Positions 1 to 7,439 of a DNA stretch of 15,081 bases are shown piece by piece. The position numbers and the translations under genes were made by a program. The stretch is from assembly GCA_964482335.1 (NCBI GenBank), contig CAYZXA010000007.1, forward strand, positions 1-15,081. The letters run 5' to 3'. The notes beneath the pieces were generated by a model, which was not told where the DNA came from, searched no databases, and worked only from the letters and a program-made list of their open reading frames with translations. Origin of the DNA: CAYZXA01 sp964482335 (GTDB taxonomy: Bacteria; Patescibacteriota; Minisyncoccia; Minisyncoccales; MHMH01). Position 1 is the first letter of the stretch. The number at the start of each line of letters is the position of its first letter.

Positions 1-1
1 T

Positions 2-682
2 GAGAAAATGACTGCCCCGCTAAAAGATATAATTATAGTCAATTCTGAGATTGACAGAAAATTGGCTCTCAAATATAAAATTGCCCCTTCTAAAAAAATA
101 ATCAAAATCTACAATGGAATTGATATAAATTCATTAGACTTTTTATCCCGTCAAGAAGCTCGTTCTAGGTTTAATCTCGAGCAATCTGCAAAAATAGTAG
201 GAACAGTAGCTAATTTCTATAAAACCAAAGGTTTAGAGTATTTAATTAAGGCCGCCCCTAAAGTGTTCGAGGCCGAACCTCAAACAATATTCGTGATTGT
301 TGGCGATGGCAGATTAAGACCGAAATTGGAAGCTCAAATTAGAAAACTTGGCTTGGGAAAAAAGATCCTTTTGAAAGGCAAGGTCCCTAATGCCTACAAG
401 TGCTTGAAAGCTTTTGATGTTTTTGCTTTACCTTCTCTAAAAGAAGGGTTTCCCTGGATAATTCTGGAGGCTATAGCAGCTGAAGTACCGATTGTCGCCA
501 CTAAGATCGGTGCTCTGCCAGAAATTATTGAAGAAGAATTCTTAGTTGAAGCCAGAAACTCACAAGTTTTAGCAAAAAAAATAAATTGGATGTTAGAACA
601 CCCAATTAAATCAGAGCTGAAACAAGAATTTACTTCCCAAAAAATGACGAGAGAAACCGCTGAAATCCTTGCCAAACTGTAG
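2..682 (+). CDS. Glycosyltransferase family 4 (GT-B fold), 5'-truncated by window edge
   Basis: C-terminal part of a GT4 glycosyltransferase, a family that transfers a sugar from a nucleotide-sugar or lipid-linked donor to cell-surface glycans. The reading frame is open to the window edge (codons GAG AAA precede the first ATG at 8), so the N-terminal acceptor-binding domain probably lies upstream and the ATG is likely internal. Visible landmarks are the interdomain segment DIIIVNSE, then YNGID, then GTVANFYKTKGLEYLIKA (start of the donor-binding Rossmann domain), VIVGDGRLRPKLE, and the donor-site EX7E motif in PSLKEGFPWIILEA, followed by PIVATKIGALPEII. The family is clear; donor, acceptor and pathway cannot be told. 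It is the only + strand gene, and its last 53 bp overlap the 3' end of the converging secreted-protein gene. No terminator is visible after its stop. Confidence 0.9.
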   Translation, partial: EKMTAPLKDIIIVNSEIDRKLALKYKIAPSKKIIKIYNGIDINSLDFLSRQEARSRFNLEQSAKIVGTVANFYKTKGLEYLIKAAPKVFEAEPQTIFVIVGDGRLRPKLEAQIRKLGLGKKILLKGKVPNAYKCLKAFDVFALPSLKEGFPWIILEAIAAEVPIVATKIGALPEIIEEEFLVEARNSQVLAKKINWMLEHPIKSELKQEFTSQKMTRETAEILAKL

Positions 683-1676
683 CAGATCCTCCTTGAACCA
701 GCTCGTTAAACTGACGGATGAGCTCGTTAATTCTTTGCTGAAATTCAGCAATTTTTGTTTGTATTATTTCAAGCAAACTTGGCTCTTCAACAACTTCCTC
801 TTCGGTTTCTTCAGCTTCTTCAACTTCTTCTTCTGTAATTTCTTCTTCGGTTTCTAGAGCTAAGGTGCGGACTGCTGAGAACACCGCTAAAGCCGATCCC
901 AAGCTTTCTCCTCTGTCGTTAAAAGCAACCACTTTTCTCCCAGAATATTCTGTATTAGGAGTCAGGCCGATTTCATCTATATAAGAGATGTTAGCTGTTT
1001 CATTTCTTGCCATCTCGTTTAATTCAGCATCTAAAATTCTAAAGCCGAACTCATTATTGGACATATCAGTAAAATGCCACCTAATGCTTGAAAAGGAAAG
1101 AGCTTCAGCATTTTTAGCTAAAGGAGTAACGGGAATGGTGGGAACTGAAGCATCATGGCGAAGTTTTCTTTCAAAACCAGTAATCTCTGTGTCAGTAGGG
1201 CCAGTGGCGGTAGAGAAAACCGCTGAATCTTTCAGTAACTGGGCCTTTATAGTTCTTTCAGCGATAAAATCAGAAGAAATATCTAAGGTGACAAATATTC
1301 GTTGCCAAGAATCATTTTCTGAATATTTCCTAAAAGTACCTGCAATTTCAGTATCAAAAAAGGGAGGGGAAGGAATCCTGACTACCATGGTTTCATCGTT
1401 ATCCCAGCCAATTGAGGAACCATCTTCCCAAATCTCTAATTTGTAAATAACAGTATGGTCAGCTATACCAGCATTGTGAATTTTAATTGATTGTAATTGA
1501 AGGGTTTGTCCTTTAGCCGGTCTTGGCAAGGTTAAGTCTAAAATTAAAACCTTGGTAGCACCGTAAGGAACATCGTAAGTGGACTGGCGGTTTACAATAA
1601 AATCGCTGGCTGCTGAACCATAAACTGTCACTGGAATAAAAATTGCCAAAAGTATAGCAAGAATTGTTAGTTTCAT
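630..1676 (-). CDS. Secreted protein with Ig/FN3-like region, Glu-rich linker and C-terminal coiled coil
   Basis: A 348-residue exported protein of unknown function. I chose the ATG at 1676 because MKLTILAILLAIFIPVTVYG is a good signal peptide and a TATAAT box sits just upstream; the only longer start is a TTG at 1691. After the signal peptide comes a beta-rich domain (about residues 20-170) with the segment YGATKVLILDLTL, which in style resembles the modules of the 1388-residue neighbour. Next is a fibronectin-III-like stretch (about 180-270, with SSIRWHFTD and LTPNTEYSGRKVVAFN), then a run of Glu-rich repeats (about 270-295) and an amphipathic helix likely to be a coiled coil (IIQTKIAEFQQRINELIRQF). 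No membrane anchor or sorting motif is seen at the C-terminus. It follows the terminator of the large surface-protein gene, so it is probably its own transcription unit. The FN3 label is from pattern only; a structural or adhesive surface role is inference. Confidence 0.8.
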   Translation of the reverse strand: MKLTILAILLAIFIPVTVYGSAASDFIVNRQSTYDVPYGATKVLILDLTLPRPAKGQTLQLQSIKIHNAGIADHTVIYKLEIWEDGSSIGWDNDETMVVRIPSPPFFDTEIAGTFRKYSENDSWQRIFVTLDISSDFIAERTIKAQLLKDSAVFSTATGPTDTEITGFERKLRHDASVPTIPVTPLAKNAEALSFSSIRWHFTDMSNNEFGFRILDAELNEMARNETANISYIDEIGLTPNTEYSGRKVVAFNDRGESLGSALAVFSAVRTLALETEEEITEEEVEEAEETEEEVVEEPSLLEIIQTKIAEFQQRINELIRQFNELVQGGSATVWQGFQRFLSSFFGK

Positions 1677-1682
1677 TCTTCT

Positions 1683-1711
1683 ATTATACAAAAAGCGTCT
1701 GGAAAAATCCA
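1683..1711 (-). promoter_or_regulatory. Promoter with consensus TATAAT, probably giving a leaderless mRNA for the 348-residue gene
   Basis: On the - strand TATAAT lies at 1688-1683, preceded by TG at 1690-1689. Seven bases further on is the ATG at 1676, so transcription would start at or beside the A of the start codon. At 17-bp spacing the -35 is only TGGATT (1711-1706), a poor match that falls inside a small inverted repeat (1698-1713). There is no Shine-Dalgarno sequence between the -10 box and the ATG. The -10 box is convincing; the -35 is not. Confidence 0.6.
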
Positions 1712-1713
1712 GA
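1698..1713. repeat. Perfect inverted repeat TCTGGA/TCCAGA with 4-nt loop
   Basis: TCTGGA, AAAA, TCCAGA on the + strand. On the - strand it is followed by CGCTTTTTG, so it could act as a weak second terminator behind the 1721-1748 palindrome. It also occupies the -35 region of the next gene's promoter and could be a protein-binding site. Which role applies cannot be told from one copy. Confidence 0.5.
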
Positions 1714-1720
1714 TGCCAAA

Positions 1721-1748
1721 GGAAAAGCCCCCATTCGGGGGCTTTTCC
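1721..1748. terminator. Perfect bidirectional terminator after the 1388-residue surface-protein gene
   Basis: A perfect 28-bp palindromic hairpin with arms GGAAAAGCCCCC and GGGGGCTTTTCC and a 4-nt loop (ATTC). The GC-rich core (GCCCCC/GGGGGC) is flanked by A4 and T4, so it has terminator form on both strands. It lies about 50 nt after the stop of the large - strand gene and just before the next promoter, where a terminator is expected. Confidence 0.9.
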
Positions 1749-1799
1749 AGTTCTATCCCGTTCAACCTCTACAAGGAAAGAGAAACGGGTCCATTAACT

Positions 1800-4700
1800 T
1801 TATCTACTCAAACTAAGTGTAGCGGTTGGTAAACCAGAAACTTTGTAATCCAAAGCCCAGTCTTTATCACCCCAGAAGTCATGAGAAGTTCCAACTCCAG
1901 ATCTGTCTGTCCAGACAAAGGTAGCGGTACTGGTAGCACTATAAATAACTCCCAAAGCACCAACTTGAGCAACGTTCCAATAGGTATCAGTAGTAGTAGC
2001 AGTACTCCTCTTGTTAATCTTAATCGAAATAGCATCACCGGCAGTAGGACCTTGACTCAAATCTCCTCTCAGCTCATAGGTCTTGGTATCACCAGCAGCA
2101 ATTACTTGTTCCTCATCAGCAACAAAGGCAACTCTTGCCCCTCCAGTACAGTAGTTCCAAACGTGTGGTGTGCTGGCATAATCGGTAGTACTAGCTGGAA
2201 TCTCGTCACCAGTAACTACATCAAATACATCCAAATTTGTGATATAAGATTGACCGAGGTCATCAGTACTAGTTCCAAAGTAAATGGCAGCAGAACTAGT
2301 AGCAGAACCTCCTTTTCCAATGGTATTACTCACACTGTGGTAAGTTACTGAACCTGAGAACTCAAAGATAACCTTTGACCAGCCAATAGCGCCTTTCTCA
2401 TCAGCAGTCACTGTCCACCTGTAGAGAGTCTTCTCACCAGCACCTAAAACAGTGCTTGGCAAGGAAGCTGCAGCTAAAGTGGGCTTGGACTTGTAGAGGA
2501 TTTGAACATTACCGCAAATTTCCGCTGCGAGGGTAGGCCAAATACTATTACCAGAGTTTGCGCCCATAGCAGTAGTAGTAGACAAACAAAGCTTTGGAGT
2601 ATCACCTGAGGTAACACCGGTCTGATCAGCTGTTTTAATTCCACTAAGGTCAGCCTTAACGGTCAAAGTCTTAGTTTCACCAGCTGGTATTGTCCAGTAA
2701 TCCTCGGTGGGGAGGTTAAAGGTAGTAGTAGCATTAGCTAAACCACGATAAACCAAATTCTGGCTTCCTCCCAATTGAGTAGTTCCATCCCACAAACTAA
2801 TTGCCCCGAAATCGACATTAGTCTTGGTTCCCATTATCCTCTTTATCTCAAAGGATTTCACAAGTATATCTTCTCGAGAAGCTTCGTAGTCAACCTTAAG
2901 GAGAGTCACATCATCTCTTCCTGCTGAGCCAACACTAATCATGCCTATTTCTGGAGAAGCAGCATTAGCTGCTGCAGTTAAAGTGCCGGATGACGCCAGT
3001 AATACCCAGTTTACCTTGGAGTCACCGTTCGTACTGTAGTTTACTCCACCTAGAATAGGGATACTTAGCTTAGTATCAGGAGTAGCATTAGAATCAAGAC
3101 CAACAAAAACCACATCAGCGGAAGTAGCATTGGAGTAATCACCTAAAAGATCAGCAGTGGTAGTGGAAATACCAAGGGCAATTTGGTCATCGGCATTCCC
3201 GGTTGAGGGAAGATCAGCTCTAACAGTAATTATCTTTTGCTGACCCTTGCTAATGTCAATTCCTGAAAAATTCAGGAAGTCAGAAGCTGTGAAGTCAACT
3301 GTGGAAGCAGTAGATGAATCCCATCCTTTCTTGGTAGTTAAGATGGTAGTTCCATCCCAAAGAGCAATGTTAGAAAGATCTTCCTGGATGTCCTCACCAC
3401 CTGCTATCATAGAACCACTTAATTTCACCTTGGTCACTCTGATGTCTTCAGCTGAACCAGCAGTCATAATCAAGCCAACCATCGGAACTTCAGTAGCTCC
3501 AATGATCATAGTCTGGTCACCGGGAATAGCAGCAGATGAAATAGTTAATTCACCCTCGCCAACAGCCATTTGCTTTCCGTCAGCAGCGCTAACGGTTTCT
3601 GTCATGTCATGAGCTGAAGAAACACCAGTGCTGGTGATATCGTCATTATCAGTTAAATCGATATGCATTCCAGTAGTGGTAGCACCAGTAGTAGAAGGAA
3701 TATCAGCCAATACTCTCAAAGTTACTGTTTCGGAAGCAGACACTGTAATAGTGTCACTGAAACCAGCTTCAGTATCTGGGCTAGCAACAGTTGAACCATA
3801 TTGCGTGTTGTCTGACTTCAAAACCTTAACATTGGTAAGGTCGCCAGATGCGCATGGGTCGGTACCATCCAGAAAGAGATCAAAAGTCAGAGCTGAAACA
3901 ATAATATCTTCCCCAGAATCAGCCGAAAGGTTAATTCTCAGGAATTCTTTTTCAGTTGAACCTTTGATATAGGTTTGAGCAGGCGGAGTCTGAGCAGAAA
4001 GGGAAGCTGTTAAAGAACCATAATTATCCACTGTGTGTCTATTAGCATCAGCTGAACCTGAGATATCGCTCGATTGGATATCATATTGTGAGTCTAAGCC
4101 ATCAGCATAAACATCGGTGGAAACATCAATGTCTAAATCCAGGGTGTTATCAGCAGTAGCTCCAGTAGGAATGTCAGCTCTAGCTGTAATAGTCTTTATA
4201 GAGCCTGCCTCTATGTCAAAAAGGCCAGTTACGTCCCAACCAATGGTATTAGAACCAAAGGTAACGTAAGAACCAACCAATGAAGCAGGGCCGGCTATCT
4301 GAGTTGAACCATCCCAAAGAGTAACGTTGGAAAGGTCGGTGGCTGAACCATTGCCTTCATTTTTCAGTCTTAGTTTTACCACTCTCACTCCTTCTCTTGA
4401 ACCGGTAGTGAACTTATAAGCAGCAAAAAGTCTGTTTTCAGTTCCTACAACATATTTCTGAGAAGCAGGATTATAAGCAGCGTCAATAGCAACAGTTAAA
4501 GTTCCCTGACCAATAGTCATGGTGTTGCCGGTCTGCTTAGAAAAGGCGGTGTCGTCATCCTTACCAGCCTGTATTATTCCTCCAGAGTTAGCTCCGTAAA
4601 CCGTTACGTCAGTATACTGGGTAATCTCAAAGATAATTGTCCTTGCAGTCCAAATTCCACCTGCTACATCACAATAAGCGTAAACCGTCTTTGAGCCAGA

Positions 4701-5966
4701 TAGAACAATATTCAGTTCCCCTTCTACGTCAAAAGTAGCTGCATTGGCAGCATCTAATGACTCTACTGTTTCTCCAATCTGAACGCCAGAAATCATAAGT
4801 TTGACATTGGAAATGTCAGACTTGGCGGCTGTGCCAACATGAGAAACTTTAATTGAATGGACTTCTATGCCTTCACTTGAACTGGCTGAAAATTTCCAGG
4901 CAGCAATTTTTTGTTCAGTTGCACCAGACAAAATAGTGGTGGAAGCTGGAGCAGTTGTTTTTTCAACCCATGCCTCACCAACGCCAATTCCAGCAATAGT
5001 TTTGGCAGCGCCATATATTGGGAAAGTTCCTTCAATAGTGGCAGTAGCTGTAATGTCGTCAGCAGAATTAATCCCCAATTTGATGCTATCACCTACTGTG
5101 GCTGTTCCCTCAGCAGCAATGCTTCCTTTAATAGTCAGATACTTGGTTGCCCCTGCTGGGATTTCCCAAGAAAGACTAGAGAAAGTTGCTTTGTGGGTAG
5201 TGCTATTCAAGGCCTGAGATGAGCCTAATTGAGTTGTGCCATCGTAAAGCTTGATGGCTGATATATCAGCATCATAGGCAATTCCGCCTCGTTTAACTAT
5301 TATTTTAGTAATAGTAACACCTTCATCGCCACCAGAAAATTTAATCTTGGTGAAAACAGTATCTTGGGCATTTTGAGCTACTTGAGCAGCTTCTGGGCTG
5401 CTAACAGCTAAAGCAATAGTTACAGGACCTGTAGTTACTTCTTCTTCTTCTTCCTCCTCCTCTTCTTCCTCTTCAGCTACGCCAGCTGATAAGAGTTCGT
5501 TTAACTTAGCTCTGGTTGTTGAACCAACATAACCAGTACCTGAAGTTAAACCCCAAGAAGCTAAAATGTCTGAAGCATATTTTTCCTGGAATGTAATAAC
5601 TCCTGCCTTGGTTATAGGACCAAAGTAAGAAGTTTCATTGCCAGGAGAACCTGCACCAGAAGTACCTAATTGGGTATCAGAAGCAGTGTTAAGAACGATC
5701 TGCAAGCATTTTACATCATCGCCTGACATGCCAACTTTTAGGGCGCGGTCAAAGGAAGTAATAGTACAACCAGTGACAGCAGCTTCTCCGCCTTCCATCT
5801 CAGTTATTTGAGTTTGTAAGGCAGCTATCTGGGTCATCAAGTCATCAATTAGAGCTTGAAGCTCAGTAACTGTTAAAGCATTGACTACGCCAGGGACACC
5901 TATCATCCAAACAGCACAAGTTATAGTCGTTACAATCGCTACAATCTTTTTTGTTAATTTATTCAT
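1800..5966 (-). CDS. Giant secreted surface protein: peptidoglycan-binding domain, poly-Glu linker, about seven Ig-like modules
   Basis: A 1388-residue exported protein, probably cell-wall bound and possibly an S-layer or adhesin component. In order: a signal peptide (1-31, ending GVVNA), a short coiled coil (32-58), a PG_binding_1-type domain (about 64-157) with CTITSFDRALKVGMSGDDVK, CLQIVLN and YFGPITKAGVITFQEKY, and a run of twelve Glu (about 164-175). The rest holds about seven modules of roughly 150-200 residues. Most share a segment like DLSNVTLWDGSTQI (variants SAIKLYDGTTQLG, SNIALWDGTT, GAISLWDGTTQLG), then an IPAG-K-LTVKADL segment, then a Thr/Ser/Asp-rich strand. The first domain has two Cys (in TGCTITS and VKCLQ) that could form a disulfide. 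The C-terminus ends with WALDYKVSGLPTATLSLSR, which resembles the end of many CPR surface proteins as I recall them. There is no good Shine-Dalgarno sequence; MNKLTKK fits an export start. It lies after the sigma/anti-sigma genes with no clear terminator between. Function beyond wall binding is inferred. Confidence 0.9.
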   Translation of the reverse strand: MNKLTKKIVAIVTTITCAVWMIGVPGVVNALTVTELQALIDDLMTQIAALQTQITEMEGGEAAVTGCTITSFDRALKVGMSGDDVKCLQIVLNTASDTQLGTSGAGSPGNETSYFGPITKAGVITFQEKYASDILASWGLTSGTGYVGSTTRAKLNELLSAGVAEEEEEEEEEEEEVTTGPVTIALAVSSPEAAQVAQNAQDTVFTKIKFSGGDEGVTITKIIVKRGGIAYDADISAIKLYDGTTQLGSSQALNSTTHKATFSSLSWEIPAGATKYLTIKGSIAAEGTATVGDSIKLGINSADDITATATIEGTFPIYGAAKTIAGIGVGEAWVEKTTAPASTTILSGATEQKIAAWKFSASSSEGIEVHSIKVSHVGTAAKSDISNVKLMISGVQIGETVESLDAANAATFDVEGELNIVLSGSKTVYAYCDVAGGIWTARTIIFEITQYTDVTVYGANSGGIIQAGKDDDTAFSKQTGNTMTIGQGTLTVAIDAAYNPASQKYVVGTENRLFAAYKFTTGSREGVRVVKLRLKNEGNGSATDLSNVTLWDGSTQIAGPASLVGSYVTFGSNTIGWDVTGLFDIEAGSIKTITARADIPTGATADNTLDLDIDVSTDVYADGLDSQYDIQSSDISGSADANRHTVDNYGSLTASLSAQTPPAQTYIKGSTEKEFLRINLSADSGEDIIVSALTFDLFLDGTDPCASGDLTNVKVLKSDNTQYGSTVASPDTEAGFSDTITVSASETVTLRVLADIPSTTGATTTGMHIDLTDNDDITSTGVSSAHDMTETVSAADGKQMAVGEGELTISSAAIPGDQTMIIGATEVPMVGLIMTAGSAEDIRVTKVKLSGSMIAGGEDIQEDLSNIALWDGTTILTTKKGWDSSTASTVDFTASDFLNFSGIDISKGQQKIITVRADLPSTGNADDQIALGISTTTADLLGDYSNATSADVVFVGLDSNATPDTKLSIPILGGVNYSTNGDSKVNWVLLASSGTLTAAANAASPEIGMISVGSAGRDDVTLLKVDYEASREDILVKSFEIKRIMGTKTNVDFGAISLWDGTTQLGGSQNLVYRGLANATTTFNLPTEDYWTIPAGETKTLTVKADLSGIKTADQTGVTSGDTPKLCLSTTTAMGANSGNSIWPTLAAEICGNVQILYKSKPTLAAASLPSTVLGAGEKTLYRWTVTADEKGAIGWSKVIFEFSGSVTYHSVSNTIGKGGSATSSAAIYFGTSTDDLGQSYITNLDVFDVVTGDEIPASTTDYASTPHVWNYCTGGARVAFVADEEQVIAAGDTKTYELRGDLSQGPTAGDAISIKINKRSTATTTDTYWNVAQVGALGVIYSATSTATFVWTDRSGVGTSHDFWGDKDWALDYKVSGLPTATLSLSR
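5439..5476 (-). repeat. In-frame GAA/GAG microsatellite coding a poly-Glu linker
   Basis: About twelve consecutive Glu codons, a mix of GAA and GAG runs, join the wall-binding domain to the first Ig-like module. Because the unit is three bases, slippage would change linker length without breaking the frame. Confidence 0.85.
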
Positions 5967-6108
5967 GTTTTTTCATTTAAGTTATTAATTGTTATTTAAT
6001 TGCGTCATTATCGACCATTCCCTGCGTCTTTTGGATATAAAGAATTCTTTATGTGCCTAATGGCAACATTCAAAAGTAGCCGGGATAACGACCTTCAAAT
6101 TTAAAGGG
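5967..6108. other. 142-bp intergenic region upstream of the giant surface-protein gene
   Basis: Likely 5' leader or promoter region of the 1388-residue gene. It holds a 16-bp perfect palindrome (6037-6052), a short hairpin with arms TGCC and GGCA (6054-6065, extendable by three pairs with one bulged base), and an imperfect palindrome right after the anti-sigma stop (6092-6107). No hairpin followed by a T-run is seen, so transcription may run in from the anti-sigma gene. On the - strand a GATAAT box has no matching -35, and a five-codon ORF (ATG at about 5979, MKKHE) ends just past the real start. I cannot place the promoter with confidence. Confidence 0.5.
6037..6052. promoter_or_regulatory. 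16-bp perfect palindrome ATAAAGAATTCTTTAT, candidate operator
   Basis: The sequence is identical on both strands with no loop, which suits a dimeric DNA-binding protein more than an RNA hairpin. It lies 71-86 bp upstream of the start codon of the giant surface-protein gene. AT-rich palindromes can occur by chance, so the call is tentative. Confidence 0.4.
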
Positions 6109-6858
6109 TTAATAATTATGTATAAGCCAAATCTTATAGAGAGCCTGGGAAAAGTCTTCCTTTTCATAATGCTCTTTGGCTTCGCTTAACAATTCTTCGT
6201 CCTCTTCAGTTAGCATTTGATTTTCCAAATCAGCTATCAGCTGAGTTACTAACTGCTCTTCTAAGAGAACAATAGCATTTCTTAGGTCTTGGGTATCTCC
6301 AATGACCGTAGCCAAAACCTCTTCTACTTTCTGTTTATTTTCCTCTAATTTCTGGGTTTCAGTAATAATGTCCTTAAGAACCATGGAATCAGAAGTTGTT
6401 ACGCTAACGTTCATAGCCATTATTTCCTTGGTCGCTTGAACAACATTAGCCTGAAATTCTTTAATAGCTGGATCTAAGTTCCTAACCTGGTTGTTTTCAG
6501 CAATATTATTCAATTCCTCTAAACGCTTATTAGCCAGTTCTAAGTGGGCTTTAGGTTTTTCAATCGCTGAAGTAAAAGTAACCTGAGCGCCTTCAGTCAT
6601 CTTCTTGACTGAAAAGAGAAAATCGCCAGGAACTGTATTTTGGGTAAAACCAAAAAGCCCGATAATAATCAACACAGAAATTATCGGAACCAGGGCTAAT
6701 TTGTATCTGAAAAATGGAAAAAATGAAAGTAAACCAGGCTTTGCTTCTGAAATTTCTTCATCTGCAAAAATTCTCCTTTTTGTCAAAACAACCCAGTCTT
6801 TTCTGGGTTGGATATCAGCCAATTCTTTAAGTTGGCGAATAAGGTGTTTTTCAACCAT
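6109..6858 (-). CDS. DUF5667-type membrane protein, probable anti-sigma factor for the adjacent ECF sigma
   Basis: A 249-residue single-pass membrane protein. Residues 1-52 would be cytoplasmic (IRQLKELADIQPRKDWVVL), residues 53-71 form one transmembrane helix (KLALVPIISVLIIIGLFGF), and the rest is an outer, helix-rich domain that begins with VPGDFLFSVKKMTE and continues KAHLELANKRLEEL. That Pro-Gly-Asp/Lys-Glu segment plus long helices is the DUF5667 pattern. The gene follows the ECF sigma gene by 41 bp on the same strand, the standard order for a sigma and its membrane anti-sigma. By analogy the cytoplasmic tail would hold the sigma factor and the outer domain would sense the envelope; no zinc-binding ZAS motif is present. 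There is no Shine-Dalgarno sequence. A CATAAT box ending eight bases before the ATG might allow separate leaderless transcription. Confidence 0.8.
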   Translation of the reverse strand: MVEKHLIRQLKELADIQPRKDWVVLTKRRIFADEEISEAKPGLLSFFPFFRYKLALVPIISVLIIIGLFGFTQNTVPGDFLFSVKKMTEGAQVTFTSAIEKPKAHLELANKRLEELNNIAENNQVRNLDPAIKEFQANVVQATKEIMAMNVSVTTSDSMVLKDIITETQKLEENKQKVEEVLATVIGDTQDLRNAIVLLEEQLVTQLIADLENQMLTEEDEELLSEAKEHYEKEDFSQALYKIWLIHNY

Positions 6859-6899
6859 TACACTTATTATGACGGGAAATGACGAAAAATATTACACCT

Positions 6900-7397
6900 T
6901 CATTTGAGCTCATTTCTTAAGGTCTTCAAAGCCCTATGGATAAGCACCCTGGTTGTACCTTCTGACTTATCCAGCATTTTGGCTATTTCTGGCACTTTTA
7001 ACTCATCCAGATAATACCAAATAATAACTTCTCTGTAGTCCTCGTTTATATTAGCCAGAGCAGCTTTAACCTGTTCTAAATCTGATCGTAAAAAGGCCTT
7101 TTCCTCTAAGTCCTGGCTTGAATCAGTAATTGGCGCATATTCTACAGAAACTAATTGGGCTTTGCTGCTTTGTCTGTAGTGATCAGCCAGTAAATTACGG
7201 GCAATTTGGTATAAAAATGCCTGCATATTCTCAATCTTATCCTTTTTCTCTTTAAAAGACTGCCAGCCCCGTAAAAACACCTCGGAAGTCAAATCTTCAG
7301 CTATTTCTTGTGATTTTACCTTTAAAACAACAAAACGGTAGATTTTATCCACATATTTGTCATAAATACTACTGTAAGTTTTACGAGAATTAGGCAT
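6900..7397 (-). CDS. RNA polymerase ECF-type sigma-70 family factor
   Basis: At 165 residues it has the normal size for an ECF sigma factor, a core RNA polymerase subunit that directs transcription to a special set of promoters. Region 2 spans about residues 8-78 (YDKYVDKIYRFVVLKV, then EIAEDLTSEVFLRGW, then FLYQIARNLLADHYRQ), and region 4 spans about 107-163 with the helix-turn-helix LKVPEIAKMLDKSEGTTRVL and IHRALKTLRNEL. Region 3 is absent, as expected. No C-terminal sensor extension is present, so control should come from a partner protein, and the DUF5667 gene 41 bp downstream fits. The ATG at 7397 has no Shine-Dalgarno sequence. Its leader carries three tandem copies of a putative operator. 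The target promoters are unknown; the giant surface-protein gene after the anti-sigma is the obvious candidate. Confidence 0.93.
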   Translation of the reverse strand: MPNSRKTYSSIYDKYVDKIYRFVVLKVKSQEIAEDLTSEVFLRGWQSFKEKKDKIENMQAFLYQIARNLLADHYRQSSKAQLVSVEYAPITDSSQDLEEKAFLRSDLEQVKAALANINEDYREVIIWYYLDELKVPEIAKMLDKSEGTTRVLIHRALKTLRNELK

Positions 7398-7400
7398 ATA

Positions 7401-7430
7401 AATTGGACATTTGCACTATAAATGCGACAT
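7401..7430. repeat. Two 20-bp-spaced copies of the AATGCGACAT element in the sigma-gene leader
   Basis: AATTGGACAT (7401-7410, degenerate) and AATGCGACAT (7421-7430) lie in the same direction, exactly 20 bp from each other; the second is exactly 20 bp from the arm of the inverted repeat at 7441. A 20-bp step is close to two helical turns, so all copies face the same side of the DNA, as expected for co-operative regulator binding. They lie between the predicted transcription start (about 7450) and the sigma ATG. Confidence 0.7.
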
Positions 7431-7439
7431 TTTAGCTAG

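Noticed and set aside
394..675. 93-codon open frame on the - strand opposite the glycosyltransferase
   Set aside because: It overlaps well-conserved GT4 motifs on the + strand and has no promoter or ribosome-binding site.
988..1446. 152-codon open frame on the + strand
   Set aside because: It lies wholly inside the secreted-protein gene on the other strand, has no ribosome-binding site and no domain-like sequence; it is a shadow frame.
1800..5966. Phage tail fibre or prophage origin for the giant protein
   Set aside because: It has a signal peptide and peptidoglycan-binding domain, and no phage structural, integrase or lysis genes are nearby.
5967..6108. Riboswitch in the leader of the giant surface-protein gene
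   Set aside because: Only short hairpins are present; I could not match the conserved core of any known riboswitch class.
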